Below, in pieces: positions 35,661-45,614 of a DNA stretch of 64,000 bases. Position 1 is the first letter of the stretch; each line of letters begins with the position of its first letter. A model generated the notes under the pieces. It had not been told where the DNA came from. It made no database searches and saw only the letters and a list, made by a program, of their open reading frames with translations. Source of the stretch: Eutreptiella sp. 'Long Island Sound 2002' (taxonomy: Eukaryota > Euglenozoa > Euglenophyceae > Eutreptiales > Eutreptiaceae); assembly GCA_964036045.1 (NCBI GenBank), contig OZ038386.1, forward strand, positions 17,682,329 to 17,746,328. The letters run 5' to 3'. Position numbers and translations under genes: made by a program.

Positions 35661-36577
35661 GTGGATTCATTCATCCACATGCCTTTGGCTTCAGGAAGAC
35701 GCAGGGCACAATTGATGCATTAGCAAACATTTCCTTGTTGCGGGAATTGCACAAACTGATCGGTGTGGTTCTCTGGGGCTTCAGATTGGGGTTAGATAAT
35801 GAAATGTTTTGATTTAATACCATGCTAGGTGCACAACAACAGGCGATCAAGATCTTATCGTGTTCCCTCCCGCCAGGTGGGAATCCGGTGGAGGCTCTCA
35901 TTCATTCTCAGTGCATTGATATGCGAATGATGCCTATGGCATTGCGGCCGAAGACAAATGTGTTGACTCGTTGCTGAAATGCAGAGAAGAGTGGACAGGA
36001 CATACGTCAAGGCATCAGTGCCAAAAAATCAGTGGGGTTCTCCTCATCGCCACAGGCCCCATTAACAGGTAACCTGCAGGGAGTCCCTTTCCCCGGATAA
36101 TCAGAATTCGCGTTACTCAGAGGCATCCGCACTACTGACGCCATGAACTCCGACTCCTTCATACTCAAACATCTCCAAAATCAGCAGGCTACTGGAGCCC
36201 ATGCATTATGCCCAGGGCAATTTTGAATGCCCCGTCATGTCCACGATGATCATAGCCACTGGCCCACACACAGCTGAGATTGTGCCCAGCGTGTACGACG
36301 GCCCCCATGCCTTACATTTACCTGCCAGCAAACGGTTATACCCGAAGAAGGACATGCACATCAAAGATCTGTTGGTCTTTGCGGCAAAAGTTTTATGCAC
36401 AATCTGGGTCCAACCTGTCCTAGTTGTACCAAAGAAATCATTACCTACACTTTCACTTGTGTTCTCCTGATGTAGCACCTTGCTCAAGTGCAACACTGCT
36501 GCCCTACCCCCCTCTCCTGTTGTTGCACATTCCCATACCGTTTCCATAGCCTTCGTCAAGTTTTTTCTCCTGTTGCC

Positions 36578-36850
36578 ATGTCCTCATCCTCAAGAGACAA
36601 CAAGACCTACACCAGCCAGCAACCCTCCCGATGGTGGATGTGCTTGCAGTCATCGAAGCAGGGATTTGTCATGGGAGCTTTTGCTGGTGGAGGTGTGGGC
36701 TTTGTGTCCACGGTATTCATGGGTATGGGCCCTCAGATGGCTGGACAGCGTTTCCACCATTTCACCCGCCAGGTTCCTCTGGCCACGATTGGGGGCGGGC
36801 TGGCCTTCGGCAGCTTCTTCTTTGTGGGTTCCTACTTGCGCTGCGTATGA
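36578..36850 (+). CDS. ROMO1: ROMO1/Mgr2-type mitochondrial inner membrane protein
   Basis: A 90-residue protein. It has a Ser-rich N-terminus, then QGFVMGAFAGGGVGFVSTVF (residues about 28-47) as a glycine-rich membrane helix, and a second helix VPLATIGGGLAFGSFFFVGS. It ends in YLRCV, close to the family's G-x-RC ending. ROMO1/Mgr2 proteins are short, two-helix, glycine-zipper proteins of the TIM23 translocase in the inner membrane. The KxGFVMG start of helix 1 and the GGxxAFGxF pattern in helix 2 are the main support. The ATG at 36578 was chosen because the family N-terminus is short, although the frame is open upstream to 36488. Neighbours give no functional hint. Confidence 0.85.
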   Translation: MSSSSRDNKTYTSQQPSRWWMCLQSSKQGFVMGAFAGGGVGFVSTVFMGMGPQMAGQRFHHFTRQVPLATIGGGLAFGSFFFVGSYLRCV

Positions 36851-39800
36851 GCCCTGTTCACTTTCGAGGCGGGCACAGAGGCACTGAAAGCTGGGTTTGT
36901 CGTAAGGAGTCCTCCACCTCGGCAGCTTGGTTGCCTGCACCTATACGTTCTCCATGCAGCAGATTCTGACTGTGGGCCGTAAGACGGGGACAAGTTTGCA
37001 AGTTTGACCTGGTTGTCGCAAAACTCTCAAAATGCCCCCTCCTAAATGCGGCCCAGTTAGCTGCATCAGTGCACGAAACAAACCCTTTTTTTGTGCTGCT
37101 GTCGACGTTTTTTTTTAATTGTGCTCTTGTTTTTCGAACCTTGTATTTCTTTGACACTCTGTGGCGCCTTCTATTGCAGTTTTTTGTTGGCACGTTACAG
37201 AGCAGAAGACTGCAGGAGGGTGCAGGCTACACAGTCTGCGCTGGCCGCACAGCCGAATTTGCTTTTGGGAACATTGCTTCTCGACGATCTGTAGCCCACC
37301 TCAAGCCTGCTGTGCACTGAGAGTGCAGTGTGCAGTGTGCAGCCAGCCTATGTGTATGAAAACCCACGGAGGGTCTATGGAGGTCTTTCAAGGCAGGCTC
37401 AAGTCCAAAGCCTCTAGCTGGCCAAACTTCAAGATTTCACGGAGTTATGTGCAGCAAAACACGCTGACTCCTTGGGCCAGCATTGCTGCTGGTCAGAGGT
37501 TGTCGGAAATTTTGCTGGCGGTGGTGCATTTTGCAATCAGAGGGTGAGGATCCCATGTCCCATGTCGAATGATATTGTCCTGCAGCCACTAGAGTTGCTG
37601 ACACGCATCATGCATTTGCGCATGGTCTTACCAACAAGCGTTCCCTTTGGGCGCCCTAATCCACGCTGTAACCATGCTAACTTTCACCTGCTGGTGCCAG
37701 GGGCTGTGCATACCTTCAACGCCACTTGACGGCTGAGCCAGTGCTCTGGTGCTTGACACTATCCAGCAGGTAAATGGTGAAATGACGGTGTTGCGTCCGT
37801 CATAAGAGCTGCAGAACAGGGGTTGCCTCTGTTCTGCAGGAGAATGACCCAAGAATCCAGACCTGTCTTGTGCATGGCAGCACTGGACGTACAAGCGTGC
37901 AGACAGACACAGGCACGTGTCAAATACACGCAGCCCGTCTGCATCTCAAAGCAAAGCAAACAGGCGATGGAGGTTTGGTCTGGAGCTAATTTACAGTCGC
38001 TATTTTAAGTGATTTCCTTGTTGAGTCAGGCACGCGCAACAAGCAGAGCGTTGTTCTTGGTTGTGCAAGCCGATTTAGCCTGGAAAATGATAACCCGCTA
38101 GCATGATATGAAGAAACCGGAATTCTCTTCTGCTTTGTCTGCTGCTGTTTTTTCGAGGCTCGGCCACTGCGCCGCAGCCAAAATGGAGGTCCGCAGAAAT
38201 GTATAAACCCAGGCAGCCTTGAGGACAGGACAGCCAACTTACCAATTGATAAGACGTTTGATGCCATTAGTGACTGTCTATGCTTCTTGTGTTCGTATTT
38301 TCCGTTTTTGCAGTTTGTGTGTGCAGTCCCACATGCTTACACCCCTCCCAATGGTTTGGGCAGGTTTGGGAGGGCGAGAAAGCCCCATGACGCTGAGATG
38401 AAATCACTGAGCTCTCAATGTTTCTGCATTTCCCTGTTGAGGTTTGTGGGGCTCTCGTTCCGAGTGGGAGGCTCACACCATTCCAATTACGTTATGGGGA
38501 CGGGGGTAGGGATGGGGCACGTGATTCCACATGCTGTATGACGTTCGGGAGAGGGTAGGCATCTGAATACAAACGTAGTTGGATGCTCTGCACTGCTGTT
38601 TGAGCTGTAATTGAGCCATTTGGTGCTGAGAATTTGAGCTATTGAGTTATGAAGAAACACACTGCCACTCCTCGGACCAGCGAAAACACAGGAGGGAGCA
38701 GAGAAATGGCGAAGAGGAGAAAGTGGGATTCAGTGATGATGGTCCGATCAATATCACAAATGGGAGGAGGCTAGTCTAGAAGCTGAACGTCCCCTCAACC
38801 AGGCATGCGTTCAAAGGCAGGGAGATCTTGGGGGGCCCTGGACCGAGGTGTTAGTGCCCAACAATCCCCCCCCCCCCAAACTGGCAGAGCCTTCGGGGGG
38901 GGGGGGGGGGGTGAGAGGTTCATATTCAGCTGCAGCAAACCAACTGCTGAGCTCAATTGCCCTGCTGCAGGGCCTGATGAACAACATTGTGCAGCCTCAT
39001 CTTACTCCCCCGCAAAAGGACAGGGCATGGGGGGGGGGCTTCAATCAAACACAGCAGTGAACCTCCCCCCAGTCCCTCAATGTACCCTCCTCCAGCCCCC
39101 CCCCCCCCCCTGGCCAGTTTTCGCACTATAGGCACCAAAAACGCCGACATAACAAAAATAAACTCATGGACCGGGGTGCCTGGTGGCACCGTCTGTCTGC
39201 TGCCTATGCAAGTGCTGTGCAAGCTCTATGTGAAAAGGAGGCTATTTTGTGGATGTTCACCGTGGCAGTGGATATTGTGTGGGTATGCCCGGTCTTACGA
39301 GTGCCAATGTTAAGATATGGCACAATTACGGGCCACACCGCACCAAAGCATGTTTCATGGAGTTTGGGGTGGGGATCCATGATGGTGCATAAATACGTAC
39401 GAAATGTAGTGCGGCACATAAGACATGGGTTTGTTGTCACATTTGCCAACTACAGAGAGTCATGGACACATTTGTTGTGAGTCTTTGCCCACTTGAACCC
39501 ACGTGACTCTGATTTTGAGGATATTTGTGCTTTATATTCCCCTTTCTTGCACCGGCTCACCATGCAATCTTCTCTTTTTGAACTTGGATCTCCAGTTAGG
39601 TTGAAGTTGTTTGGGCTAAGGCTGCCCGAGGCATGTGGGGAATGGCTCATGTCTTTGATGGGAAGTTGTATTTTACAAGGGACCACATGCTAGGCAATTT
39701 CATTCCCAAGAATTTGAAGTTGCCTGAGCCCAAACTAGCCCCTAAGCCTCCGGCAAAGGCATCTTCAAGTGATGAGCATGTGCAATTCTTCCGCATGGTG

Positions 39801-41067
39801 TGTGATCGCCAGAAGGGTTTCCAAGCTGAACATTTGTGGGCTTCGCATCCTTCATTGCTTGTGACGGCATGGGTGTGAACGTGAATTTCTTGTGTTTGCA
39901 TGCTCTTGGGGGGTGTTGCTTGATCCGTGCGCGCACCGTGCATACCGTTGGGTATTGTTCATTACCCAGATCCAGAACGCGTGATTTTTCTCTACAAAAT
40001 TGGGTTCTTCATGGGTGTTGTGGATGCACAACAGCTATTCAGCTGTTGGTTGACCATTGGTTGCCCCCCCTTTTGAAAATTTCCTTTTCCGAATTTTCCT
40101 TTCTTTCTATTAAACCGTGCATTCTGTTGGCTAAGTGCTGTGGTAAGAGGGGAGGGGTTCGCCCATAAGGGGGGTGCGAGACAACGCCGTGGCACTCATA
40201 GGGTCTGAGAGAGCGTGGTGGAGACTCCACTGAAAATAACCCCCCCCCCCTGTGCGTCCCGCTTGGGCACAACCCTTCAATGTGCGGGAGAAGGCTTTTA
40301 TGCATCAGGCCAGGGCATATTTCCCTGTTTTTGTACAACCAGATAAACTTAAAGTGCTTGCATCCCCACCTTTGGAACACCAAGTCTTCATGGAGAATTT
40401 CAGAACAACACACCTCAATTTTTGGAAGCAATGCAACCCTGTAGGTTCCTGCTGTCATTCAAAAGATCCTGCGCTGCAACTGGGCTCACCACAAACCCAA
40501 GGATCCAGAAAAAAGAGCAAGGGGGGGGTTCAAAACTGTGCACTACATCTCCAGAGATTGAGCGTTTGCACTTCAACAAAGAGCACAAGAAGGACCAGGA
40601 GGCCGCAAAAAGATGACACACACTTACAGGTCTTTTTTCGACTGCATCAGGCTAAAAATTAGAAGTCACCTTGAAGAGAGGTTGTTAGATCAAGCGCAGG
40701 TGCGGGCGTCGTATACCCCCCTTTTTTTGGGGTCATTCGCGTAGCATACCCCAGGGGGCGCCTTAAGCGCAGTGCGCGTGCAATGCACGCGCAGTGCAAC
40801 TATTTGGGCGTCTGGCCGTAGTAGAAACCCATATTTTGTGCAACTTTGGGCATCATTGTTGTTTGGTAGTAGGTTTTGATGCATTGGGGATCTGGCATTT
40901 TTGGATGTTCACCCTATTTCACCCATTTCTACTTTTTTGCACACACTTTTTGCCCATTTCCACCACATCTACTCTTTTTCTTAGTTGATTGATATGGTGA
41001 TACACTTTGAGGGTGCCTGCTACAGGACATCATACTTCCCTCCTCATTTCTCCGGCCCATTTTCTCC
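36851..41067. other. Intergenic region with repeats and degenerate coding-like stretches
   Basis: No intact gene is supported. A perfect 11-bp hairpin arm pair (CTGCAGAACAG / CTGTTCTGCAG) lies at about 37811-37842. A C12-N17-G17 structure sits at 38866-38911. Between 39166 and 40170 four plus-strand frames follow one another (ending near 39480, 39693, 39878 and 40168), which could be a broken gene, but no family is recognisable. A GCGCGTGC-AAT-GCACGCGC palindrome lies at about 40772-40791. Confidence 0.4.
40715..40765. repeat. TTCGCGTA-type dispersed repeat, copy 2
   Basis: ATACCCCCCTTTTTTTGGGG followed by TCATTCGCGTAGCATACCCC and AGGGGGCG, matching the copies at 35285 and (inverted) 43408. 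Confidence 0.7.
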
Positions 41068-41442
41068 ATGGATCTCAGTATTGGGGATGGGGTGTTCTAC
41101 ACCCGCTCCAATGGCCTGCGACCTCCTGCCACGGTGGTTGGGACGGCTGAAGACGGACTCCTCCACTTGGAATACTACCAAGATGGGTTGAGAGTGGTGA
41201 ATCGGCAATGCAAGATGGAGTTCATCTCCTTTGCCACCCCAAGTTCAGACTTGCCACCTGCTTGCCCTCCATCTCCGCTGCCCAACACACAGTCAAGTTC
41301 CCCCCCAAAGGCCCCTGGTCCTTCACCATGCCACAAGAACCAGGAAGGTCCCCCTCAAGGTCCCCTCCAGTCCAGTGTGGGTCGCCTAATTCTAAGGGTG
41401 TTTCCAAGGGGTGTGCCTAGGGGCTCTTCGGGGGGAACATAG
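41068..41442 (+). CDS. Small ORF with SH3/Tudor-like N-terminus, unknown function
   Basis: A 124-residue ORF. The first roughly 55 residues read as a compact beta-rich module: SIGDGVFYTRSNG, PATVVGTAEDGLLHLEYY, GLRVVNRQCKMEFI. The layout GDxVxY..NG..xPATVV resembles chromatin-reader or retroelement SH3/Tudor-like barrels, but I do not recognise the family. The rest is Pro/Ser-rich. A good start context (TCCATGG) supports the ATG. It lies in a repeat-dense area just before tRNA-like repeats and a TIR element copy, so it may belong to a mobile element or be a fragment. Confidence 0.4.
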   Translation: MDLSIGDGVFYTRSNGLRPPATVVGTAEDGLLHLEYYQDGLRVVNRQCKMEFISFATPSSDLPPACPPSPLPNTQSSSPPKAPGPSPCHKNQEGPPQGPLQSSVGRLILRVFPRGVPRGSSGGT

Positions 41443-41522
41443 TCTAAAAGTAGCGTGCAGTGTGCGTGCAGTGCGCGCGCAGTGCAAGGATTCCCCCCAA
41501 GGCATGATATTGGATGTCTAGC

Positions 41523-41645
41523 CCCTTGTAAAATCATTAATTTGCCCAATAAGACAACCCCCCAATGGATTTTTTGATTATGAGGCCTCTATCACCTGAA
41601 ATTGGATAACACTTTTTTGAGGGGGGGGGGGTGGGGGGGGGTCAA
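41523..41645. mobile_element. Diverged terminal copy of the 42-kb palindromic element
   Basis: CCCTTGTAAAATCATTAATT + TGCCCAATAAG, ACCCCCCAATGGATTTTTTG, then a CACTTTTTTGAGG-like block, G runs and GGTCAAAA. The order equals the left arm of the element at 42087, with substitutions and a deletion. Confidence 0.75.
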
Positions 41646-41699
41646 AAGTTTTCGCTGAGAAGGCTTCAAGCAATGGGGAGACACCTTTATGTCACATCC

Positions 41700-41770
41700 A
41701 GCCCCGGTCGAATGGTAACACACCCGGTTGCCGAATTTTAGGTCGGCGGTTCGAACTGGTCGGTGGACGC
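41700..41770 (+). repeat. tRNA-like sequence (SINE head?), plus copy
   Basis: The A-box-like GGTCGAATGGTAAC (41706-41719) and B box GGTTCGAACT (41748-41757) are spaced as in a tRNA gene. A clean cloverleaf and anticodon arm were not found. It faces the minus-strand copy at 41796-41863 with which it shares CGAATGGTAA and GGCGGTTCGAAC. It is more likely a tRNA-derived repeat than a working tRNA. Confidence 0.55.
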
Positions 41771-41795
41771 CCGCGGCAGCGCCGCCGCCATATTG

Positions 41796-41863
41796 GCCGC
41801 ACCGGGGTTCGAACCGCCAACCAAAAAGTCTGCGGCCGCCTGCATTACCATTCGGCCACTGCC
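41796..41863 (-). repeat. tRNA-like sequence (SINE head?), minus copy
   Basis: On the minus strand it reads GGCAGTGGCCGAATGGTAAT, GCAGGCGGCCGC, a T-rich middle, then GGCGGTTCGAACCCC. TGGCCGAATGG fits an A box and GGTTCGAACCC is a perfect B box. The anticodon stem does not form convincingly. The 3' half is complementary to that of the plus copy, so the pair forms a palindrome around a GC-rich spacer (41771-41795). Confidence 0.6.
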
Positions 41864-42086
41864 TATCCTGAGACCAGTTGTGCTCCCCACTGCTTGCACC
41901 CGTGTCTGCCAATGACAAAAAACCCAAAGTGTGTGTTTCTGTCTGACTGACTACTGGCCCGTCTAACTGACTGATTGGCTGACTGTCAGCCTCTCTTCGA
42001 GGTGCGGTGCCGAAGGCAATAGAATTGTTGATATGCTAGCAAGAGCTGCAAGGTGCAGAAATTAGGAGCCTGGGACCTGTGACAAG

Positions 42087-43402
42087 CCTTGTAAAATCAT
42101 TATTTTGTCCAATAAACGCATCCCCCAATGAGTTTTTGGTCCGGACCCCCCCTCCCCAGACCCCCCCCACTTGAAACCCACTTTTTTGAGGTTTTGAGGG
42201 AGGTGGGGGGGGGGGTGGGGGGGGGTCAAAAAATGACCCCCCCCCTCTTTTTGGGTCGAAAATCATGAATGCTTTGGTTTTTTTTCGATTTTCAGCCGAA
42301 AAAGTGTTTCCTGGCCCCGACTCCATGGGGTTTGTATGGGGCGGAGTGGGACGAGCGCTCATGCAGTTTATGCTTTTTTCAGCCATTTTTGCTATGTTGG
42401 CGGTTTTGGGGACCTCGGTGACCCCGTGGTACCCACTCTGAGCGGTGTGAGTGGGGATGTTGTGACAGTATATGCCTACTAGGATACAAAAATCACGATT
42501 TTTGTAGTCTCTAGCCTTGCCGAGGGCTGGTCATAACCCGTGCCAAAGACGCAAAATGACTGTTTCCACCAACAATGGGCCGGTACACAACTTGCTTATG
42601 CTATTTTTCACCCTGGGCAGCTCAAAAATCGAAGTTTTCGAAACTTGTTTTAATGATATTGTGACCACACAATATGACCATCCAAGCTATGTAAAGCATG
42701 TTTTAGGCCATATTGACGTGTTTTTCACCCTATTTGGGTATTAGGTCGGGGGGGGGGCTCCCAAGGGATTGGTACACAACATGCTTGTGCAGTTTTTCAC
42801 CATAGGCAGCTCAAAAATCGAAGTCTTCGAAACTTATTTTTTGATATCGTGATCACCTAAAATGACCATCCAAAACCAAAAGATTCCTGATCTTCGACCC
42901 CAAAAAAGGGGGGGGGGTCATTTTTTCGACATTTTTGAACCCCCCCCCCCCTCCCTCATGATGAGACGCCTTTGCGCCACCAAAGGCGCCTTTGCGCCCC
43001 TGAGGCACGAGTACGACACGTCCTCACGTGCCAGGGAATGAGTGCAAGGCAGGGGCACGACCTGCAAGGCAAGGGTTAGAGTCTAACCGGCACTGTGGGA
43101 GGGTGGTGGGTGCGAGCTGACCTCACTGTTCAGAGGAACAGAGCCAATGCACAGTCAGCAACCACCTGGTGTGGTACAGAACTGGTCTACGCTGCAGTGC
43201 AGCAAGCATAACACTGAACAATGTGGTTATGACCATGCGCCTGTGACACGGGGGCGTATGCGAACCCAGTTTCCGTTGCCTCATGGCCCCCTCCCTCAAA
43301 ACCTCAAAAAAGTGGGTTTCAAGTGGGGGGGGGTCTGGGGGGGTCGGGACCAAAAACTCATTGGGGGATGCGTTTATTGGGTAAAATAATGATTTTACAA
43401 GG
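42087..43402. mobile_element. Palindromic TIR element with nested insertion
   Basis: The left arm starts CCTTGTAAAATCATTATTTT (42087) and the right end is its complement, AAAATAATGATTTTACAAGG (to 43402). The arms continue through ATAAACGCATCCCCCAATGA, GTTTTTGGTC, a C-rich block and CACTTGAAACCCACTTTTTT + GAGGTTTTGAGGGAGG, all matched in reverse at about 43283-43400. A second arm section at 42190-42290 pairs with 42870-42955. The right arm is interrupted by about 330 bp (42955-43285) flanked on both sides by CCCCTCCCTCA. The core holds a roughly 110-bp direct repeat (about 42575-42685 and 42765-42870). No transposase frame. Confidence 0.75.
42955..43285. mobile_element. Nested insertion in the right arm, tRNA-like inside
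   Basis: About 330 bp break the right arm of the palindromic element, with CCCCTCCCTCA present on both sides as a probable target-site duplication. Inside, 43028-43093 (GTGCCAGGGAATG ... GGGTTAGAGTCTAACCGGCA + C) has a 5-bp GTGCC/GGCAC stem and a T-arm-like GGTTAGAGTCTAACC. This suggests a tRNA-derived SINE, though the B box is imperfect. Confidence 0.5.
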
Positions 43403-43689
43403 GGTTAAACTAACAATTCAACCCCCTGGGGTAGGGTACGCGAATAGGCCAAAAAGGCCCAAAATGGGGGGTATGTGGCGTTTTCCCCTATATACGCCTG
43501 CCTGGCTTTGATCTAACAACCTCTGCGAGGTGATTTCAGGTTTTGGAGTCCGGAAAAAATTTTCGCGCGAATTGTTTTTCCGTACCCCCCCCCCCCCCTC
43601 CAAGCTGTTTCGCCCCCCCTTCAGGGAACGACCGTGCAGGATTTGTAACATTTTTGCGCCAAATAGCACAAGAGGCATGGACGGTCTAG

Positions 43690-43745
43690 TAGTATGCGCC
43701 ATGGACTAGCGATCGTCGTTGTTGGGGATTCGAAACGCGGTTCCT
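43690..43745 (+). repeat. tRNA-like boxes, plus copy
   Basis: GCGCCATGGACTAGCG (A-box-like) is followed about 30 bp later by GGGGATTCGAAACG (B-box-like). No full cloverleaf is evident. Confidence 0.4.
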
Positions 43746-43969
43746 CCGTCCATCCAGGGGCCCGTTGGCGAGGTCCCCGCCAACCGCCCCCCTTCAGCAT
43801 CCCCCTCCACCGCCGGTGGATGGGTGGCGTGTCTCGTCCTCGTAGTTTTTTTTCTGTCCGGAATCATAGCACGTAGGAAAAACAAGGCACCAGGCACAGC
43901 ATACCCGCAGCAGTGCGCCCCGTACCGGCGCCGCCGGCTGACGGGAGCCGCATCTCCTCCTTGTATTCC

Positions 43970-44055
43970 CCTTGGGGGATTCGAACTGGCGTCTTCAGTA
44001 GCCGGCTGCACAGTCATTGCAGTGCGAGGCCAAAAACTTATCCATTGGGCAGCTA
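43970..44055 (-). repeat. tRNA-like sequence, minus copy
   Basis: On the minus strand GCTGCCCAATGGATAAG (A-box-like) is followed by a GC-rich arm and CCAGTTCGAATCCCCC (B box). Spacing allows a long variable arm. It faces the plus copy at 43690, repeating the head-on layout seen at 41.7 kb. Confidence 0.5.
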
Positions 44056-45614
44056 GCTTCCAGCAAGCTGTAGTCAGGCTTATCTTTTCAGCAGGGTCCG
44101 AGTACAAGTATCACAGAGGCTGGGCCTACGGCTCCCTCGCACACCGTCACTTCTCTATGAAGTACACAAGTATCTCTCTGAGGCTTACATAGTACCAACC
44201 ACAGTAAACCCATACCCCCACGCTCTTCCCCTGAAGCGAAGTCCTAGTCCAGGTTACTTGGCCAAGGAGTGCCAGCACATGCAAGGTGACTCGGGTGCAG
44301 GATGGCAGCAACAGGGCGCCTTGTAGCATATATATTCCTATCTTGTAGCATATAAACGCTGACGTGTTGACAAAATAAAGGCCATCAGATGCAGACAATT
44401 GTATGGTAGCACATGTGTATCATACCTGTGATCATGCGGAGCTGCTGGACATTGCTGCATATGCATACCAGGACGTGCATGTGTAGAGCGCTTTGAGACC
44501 TGCTTGTGCCCCCTTCAGGGGTACCCCCCGAAAAAAAAGCTGTACGCCGGTACTAGGAATTTTTTTTTCTACCCCCCCCCCCCCTGGGTCACGCTGTCTC
44601 CCCCCCTGAATGTTGTATGTTGTATGTCACTGACTTTAACCGACCCTGTACCCACTGGGTTTTTAAACCTAAGGCCCCATCTCAGCCCGACGGCGTGTCG
44701 CCGAATGGGGCGCAGCACGGGGAGGGCATGACCTCTGACCAGTATATACGCCGAACCATAGAAGTCCAAGGGCCAGAATAGCCAGCGCAGGGTCGAAAGG
44801 TGAACACGAGCTCACCGGACGCTCAGCGGATGCACCGCCATACTGGCGGATGGACAGAAGGCGATGACAGCCGTGGGGCAGGCGCGGCCAGAGCCTAATG
44901 CGGACACTGCAAACTGACCATATTGAGGCCCCTTGAGAGAGAAAGGCTGAAAGTGCCTAAGGGGGGGGGCATTCAGTCAATCAGAACTGACCATTGCTCT
45001 CTCTCTTTCTCTCTCTGTGCCCCTGTCAGAGCAACAGGAGGTGTTGTTTCCGACAAATTTTGGGGCTTCGGTGTTGCTCTCGCAAGGGAGAGGGGTACAA
45101 CGGAATTTGTAATTGGGATGGTGTTGTGGTGGAGCATGACAAAAGGAAATGTTTCCTTGTTGAGGTGAAGCATTTTTGCGCCTTTCGTGCCATGCATATG
45201 CCAGACCTGAAATTATCTTGATGTATGTCCTTCTGATAATGTGGTTGTCAGCAGGCAGGGCACACCTCCAGTGCAAAACATGTGGAACAAATTTCTGGGC
45301 CTCCTAATCATCCATGGCCTTGTCCAACGACTACCCTCTGGTCAAACGGCAAAGCAGTATTGGGTCGTTGTGCACGGGGGATGGGGGAGCAGCAGCATGG
45401 CCTCAGTAATGCATGCTGTAGAGAATGCAGAGAAGGAGCGGAGACCTGCAAACGACATCGCAGGAGAAGTTTGCGTCATATTGGGATCGGATGCTTAGGA
45501 AAGTCCTCATGGGACTACTATTGCATTGCGTTGGATTGTGCTCGACGTGCAATTGGGAGGTAATGAACCCCACACTGATAGAAGCAAACCCCTGTCATTT
45601 TTAGTCACATTGGT

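Larger units (their letters stand above)
31429..36577. other. Repeat-rich intergenic region
   Basis: No gene is supported. It holds a diverged direct repeat pair (33420-33490 and 34150-34215), several long G or C runs (33598-33612, 33926-33940, 33980-33997, 34751-34767), a family A TIR element (34528-35141), a copy of the TTCGCGTACCCTAC-type repeat (35285-35345), and a segment at 35553-35660 related to the core of the 42-kb element. Confidence 0.5.
43403..45614. other. Intergenic region before the helicase gene
   Basis: It contains the inverted TTCGCGTA repeat (43408-43475), C runs after TAC (43578-43591 and 44568-44584), two tRNA-like boxes (43690-43745 plus, 43970-44055 minus), and a short coding-like stretch near 45036-45221. 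No complete gene is supported. Confidence 0.45.

Noticed and set aside
41796-41863. Functional tRNA gene
   Set aside because: A and B boxes are good but no proper anticodon stem or loop forms, and the unit is paired with an inverted relative.
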